Source: Clostridia bacterium
GTDB lineage: Bacteria; Bacillota_A; Clostridia; Christensenellales; CAG-138
NCBI GenBank assembly: GCA_017553815.1
Contig: JAFZJT010000234.1
Span: 1 to 7,947, forward strand
Length of the DNA: 7,947 bases
Direction of reading: 5' to 3'
This document shows, piece by piece, positions 6,808-7,947 of this stretch; the first letter of the stretch is position 1; every line of letters begins with the position of its first letter. A program made the position numbers and the translations under genes. The notes beneath the pieces were generated by a model. The model was not told the DNA's origin. It saw nothing but the letters and a program-made list of their open reading frames with translations, and did not search any database.

Positions 6808-6948
6808 TATATTGCCCTGTGTCTTGCTGACTCGGACGGTGAAGAAATGCCCGAAGCTGTTTTTCGAAAATTTTCAGCGAGATTCGGCGCGAAAAGAGCC
6901 TTTGAGCTTTTTATCAATATGAGAATGCGTCCACACGAAGCGAATTGA
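6808..6948 (+). pseudogene. Possible small gene or coding remnant (33-46 codons)
   Basis: From the ATG at 6847 the frame encodes 33 residues: MPEAVFRKFSARFGAKRAFE, then LFINMRMRPHEAN, then TGA (6946-6948). GGTGAAG ends two bases before the ATG, but that is too close for good initiation. The frame stays open upstream to a TGA at 6805, adding YIALCLADSDGEE. Beyond that stop another in-frame stretch (NLPEKAEEL) also reads like protein. The composition is helix-like and unlike random translation, which suggests the 3' end of a decayed gene. I do not recognise the family and see no good promoter. Confidence 0.25.
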
Positions 6949-6976
6949 GTCCGCGGATATTATGCGAACGATTCCG

Positions 6977-7603
6977 TCAATCGGCGTCGCCAAGCAGGGG
7001 TCGCCTGAAGTAGTTGAACATACCGTCGCCGCTCGTCACGACCACGTTGTCATAGCTCGGTATGCAATGGATGAACACGGGCTGCTCATCGTAACAGCCG
7101 ATAAAAATGCCTACGTGATTCCAAGAGCTTCCGGGGTATTTGTTTTGAAAGCCGAGATCGCCGGGACGAAGCTCAGCCTTATCTATCTCATCGGACTTGA
7201 CCCACTGATTCCATGTGCCGTTGCCGATATCGTCCATTAAACACCCCGCCTGAATGTATGCCCAGGTTACAAGGCCAGAACAGTCGAGCCCGTATGGACG
7301 AACCGTGCCGGTAGTAGAATGCCCCGTGCTCGTAACGGTTTTTGGGGTGTCCCATTCGGGATCATGCCCCATGCAGAAGCTCTTGCCGCCCCAGAAATAA
7401 TGCACCTTGCCAACTATGGAAGCTGCGCTCAAAACGGCGGTTTCAGCTGCGTCCGTTGGGTATTCGGCGGATTCGAGTATATGCTGAAGCTGCTCACCGT
7501 CAATAAGATGTGAGTTATTCTTTGTGTTCGGTATCTGGATGACTGCAGCGGCTAAGGCGACGATCAGCAAGGCCGCAGCGATAGCTTTGTATATTGATCT
7601 CAT
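6977..7603 (-). CDS. NlpC/P60-family cysteine peptidase, exported or membrane-anchored, 208 aa
   Basis: The start at 7603 is chosen because residues 5-24 (YKAIAAALLIVALAAAVIQI) form a signal or anchor helix. A longer frame from a TTG at 7684 would overlap the -35 box. GAGG at 7615-7618 lies 11 bases upstream, rather far, so initiation may be modest. The NlpC/P60 domain spans about residues 54-200. Cys108 (YGLDCSGLVTWAY) is the nucleophile, His163 (NHVGIFIG) the base, and His179 (PVFIHC) the likely third residue. The family cleaves peptide stems of peptidoglycan, usually gamma-D-Glu to a diamino acid, or related bonds. A segment between WGGKS (71-75) and the catalytic Cys, with CMGHDPEWD, is longer than in minimal members. 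There is no SH3 or LysM targeting domain, so the protein may act at the membrane face of the wall. It is monocistronic, upstream of and codirectional with the protease gene, which has its own promoter. Confidence 0.88.
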   Translation of the reverse strand: MRSIYKAIAAALLIVALAAAVIQIPNTKNNSHLIDGEQLQHILESAEYPTDAAETAVLSAASIVGKVHYFWGGKSFCMGHDPEWDTPKTVTSTGHSTTGTVRPYGLDCSGLVTWAYIQAGCLMDDIGNGTWNQWVKSDEIDKAELRPGDLGFQNKYPGSSWNHVGIFIGCYDEQPVFIHCIPSYDNVVVTSGDGMFNYFRRPLLGDAD

Positions 7604-7655
7604 TCTTTCATTTTCCTCGTTTCCTATTCTTCGTGCTCGCCCGTGATACCGATAG

Positions 7656-7684
7656 ATTATACGCGATTGACACGCGTGTTTCAA
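7656..7684 (-). promoter_or_regulatory. Promoter of the NlpC/P60 gene with a palindrome in the spacer
   Basis: On the minus strand TTGAAA (7679-7684, 5 of 6) and a perfect TATAAT (7656-7661) are 17 bases apart. The predicted start near 7649 gives a leader of about 46 bases. ACACGCGTGT (7670-7679), a perfect 10-bp palindrome, lies in the spacer and touches the -35 box, a typical place for a repressor operator. Confidence 0.8.
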
Positions 7685-7821
7685 GCAAAAGTGCCGAATC
7701 TATGCGATAATTTATCGGCGGCAGAACGCGAAACTTTTGCTCTCCCCCGCCCCCCCGTCCTCAAGCGTCTGCAACTTCCAATTAGTAATTATTAATATAC
7801 GATTTTTGCTCTAAACACATA
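7685..7821. other. Divergent intergenic region with C-runs
   Basis: This stretch between the NlpC/P60 promoter and the tRNA promoter has no gene. It contains C5-G-C7 at 7744-7756, a short palindrome CGATAA-T-TTATCG at 7705-7717, and an AT-rich run (AATTAGTAATTATTAATATA) around 7780-7799. Confidence 0.6.
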
Positions 7822-7850
7822 TTGACAAGCGGCTCTGTTCGGGGTATAAT
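7822..7850 (+). promoter_or_regulatory. Consensus promoter of the tRNA-Pro gene
   Basis: TTGACA (7822-7827) and TATAAT (7845-7850) both match the sigma-A consensus perfectly and are exactly 17 bases apart. The predicted start is near 7857. The short leader can form GCGTCGC-AAATT-GCGGCGC (7856-7874), a 7-bp stem directly before the tRNA. Confidence 0.9.
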
Positions 7851-7878
7851 AGTTGGCGTCGCAAATTGCGGCGCTTCA

Positions 7879-7947
7879 CGGGGTGTGGCGCAGTTCGGTA
7901 GCGTACGTGCTTTGGGAGCATGGGGCCAAGGGTTCAAATCCCTTCAC
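7879..7947 (+). tRNA. tRNA-Pro (anticodon UGG), 3' end cut by window edge
   Basis: The 5' acceptor strand CGGGGTG (7879-7885) has its partner beginning with the final CAC of the window. The D arm is GCGC...GCGT. The anticodon stem CGTGC/GCATG holds the loop TTTGGGA (7911-7917) with anticodon TGG at 7913-7915. The T arm is AAGGG-TTCAAAT-CCCTT. UGG reads proline codons. About 8 bases of the usual 77 lie outside the window. Confidence 0.93.

Noticed and set aside
6675..6917. N-terminal extension of the protease from a TTG at 6917
   Set aside because: It would be translated through the promoter at 6735-6763 and bury the signal peptide 81 residues inside the protein.
7604..7684. N-terminal extension of the NlpC/P60 protein from a TTG at 7684
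   Set aside because: The TTG overlaps the -35 box and the extension would precede the signal or anchor helix.

Overview
This window looks like a chromosomal piece of a Gram-positive, probably gut-associated Clostridia-type Firmicute. The evidence is near-consensus sigma-A promoters, GGAGG-type ribosome binding sites, Lys-rich Sec signal peptides and the Pro/Thr 'PTPTPAP' linkers common in secreted proteins of uncultured Clostridia. A species cannot be named from the sequence.

Layout. (1) 1-972, minus strand: the N-terminal 324 residues of a secreted fibronectin type III repeat protein, running off the left edge. (2) 973-2094: about 1.1 kb without a convincing gene. It holds the promoter of the Fn3 gene, a second and much better minus-strand promoter near 1710 with no convincing product, an uncertain plus-strand ORF, an AT-rich stretch, and stem-loops just before the next gene. 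(3) 2095-2541, plus strand: a small six-cysteine protein of unknown function with its own promoter. (4) 2639-2678: a stem-loop terminator shared by the converging genes. (5) 2751-6674, minus strand: a 1307-residue secreted subtilisin-family (S8) protease with an intact catalytic set, an Fn3-like region of C5a-peptidase/lactocepin type, and two copies of a 144-residue C-terminal module on Pro/Thr linkers. (6) 6675-6976: the protease promoter and leader, plus a possible small plus-strand coding remnant. (7) 6977-7603, minus strand: a 208-residue exported or membrane-anchored NlpC/P60 cysteine peptidase with a very good promoter. (8) 7822-7947, plus strand: a perfect-consensus promoter and a tRNA-Pro(UGG) cut by the right edge.

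The three larger minus-strand genes all encode exported proteins: a Fn3 surface or secreted protein, a large protease and a cell-wall peptidase. Each has its own promoter, so this is a cluster of envelope functions rather than one operon. No mobile element, CRISPR array or known defence system is visible. The items most worth a second look are the orphan promoter and possible RNA at 1100-1720, the cysteine-rich protein with structured upstream DNA, the duplicated and locally homogenised C-terminal module of the protease, and the possible coding remnant at 6808-6948.
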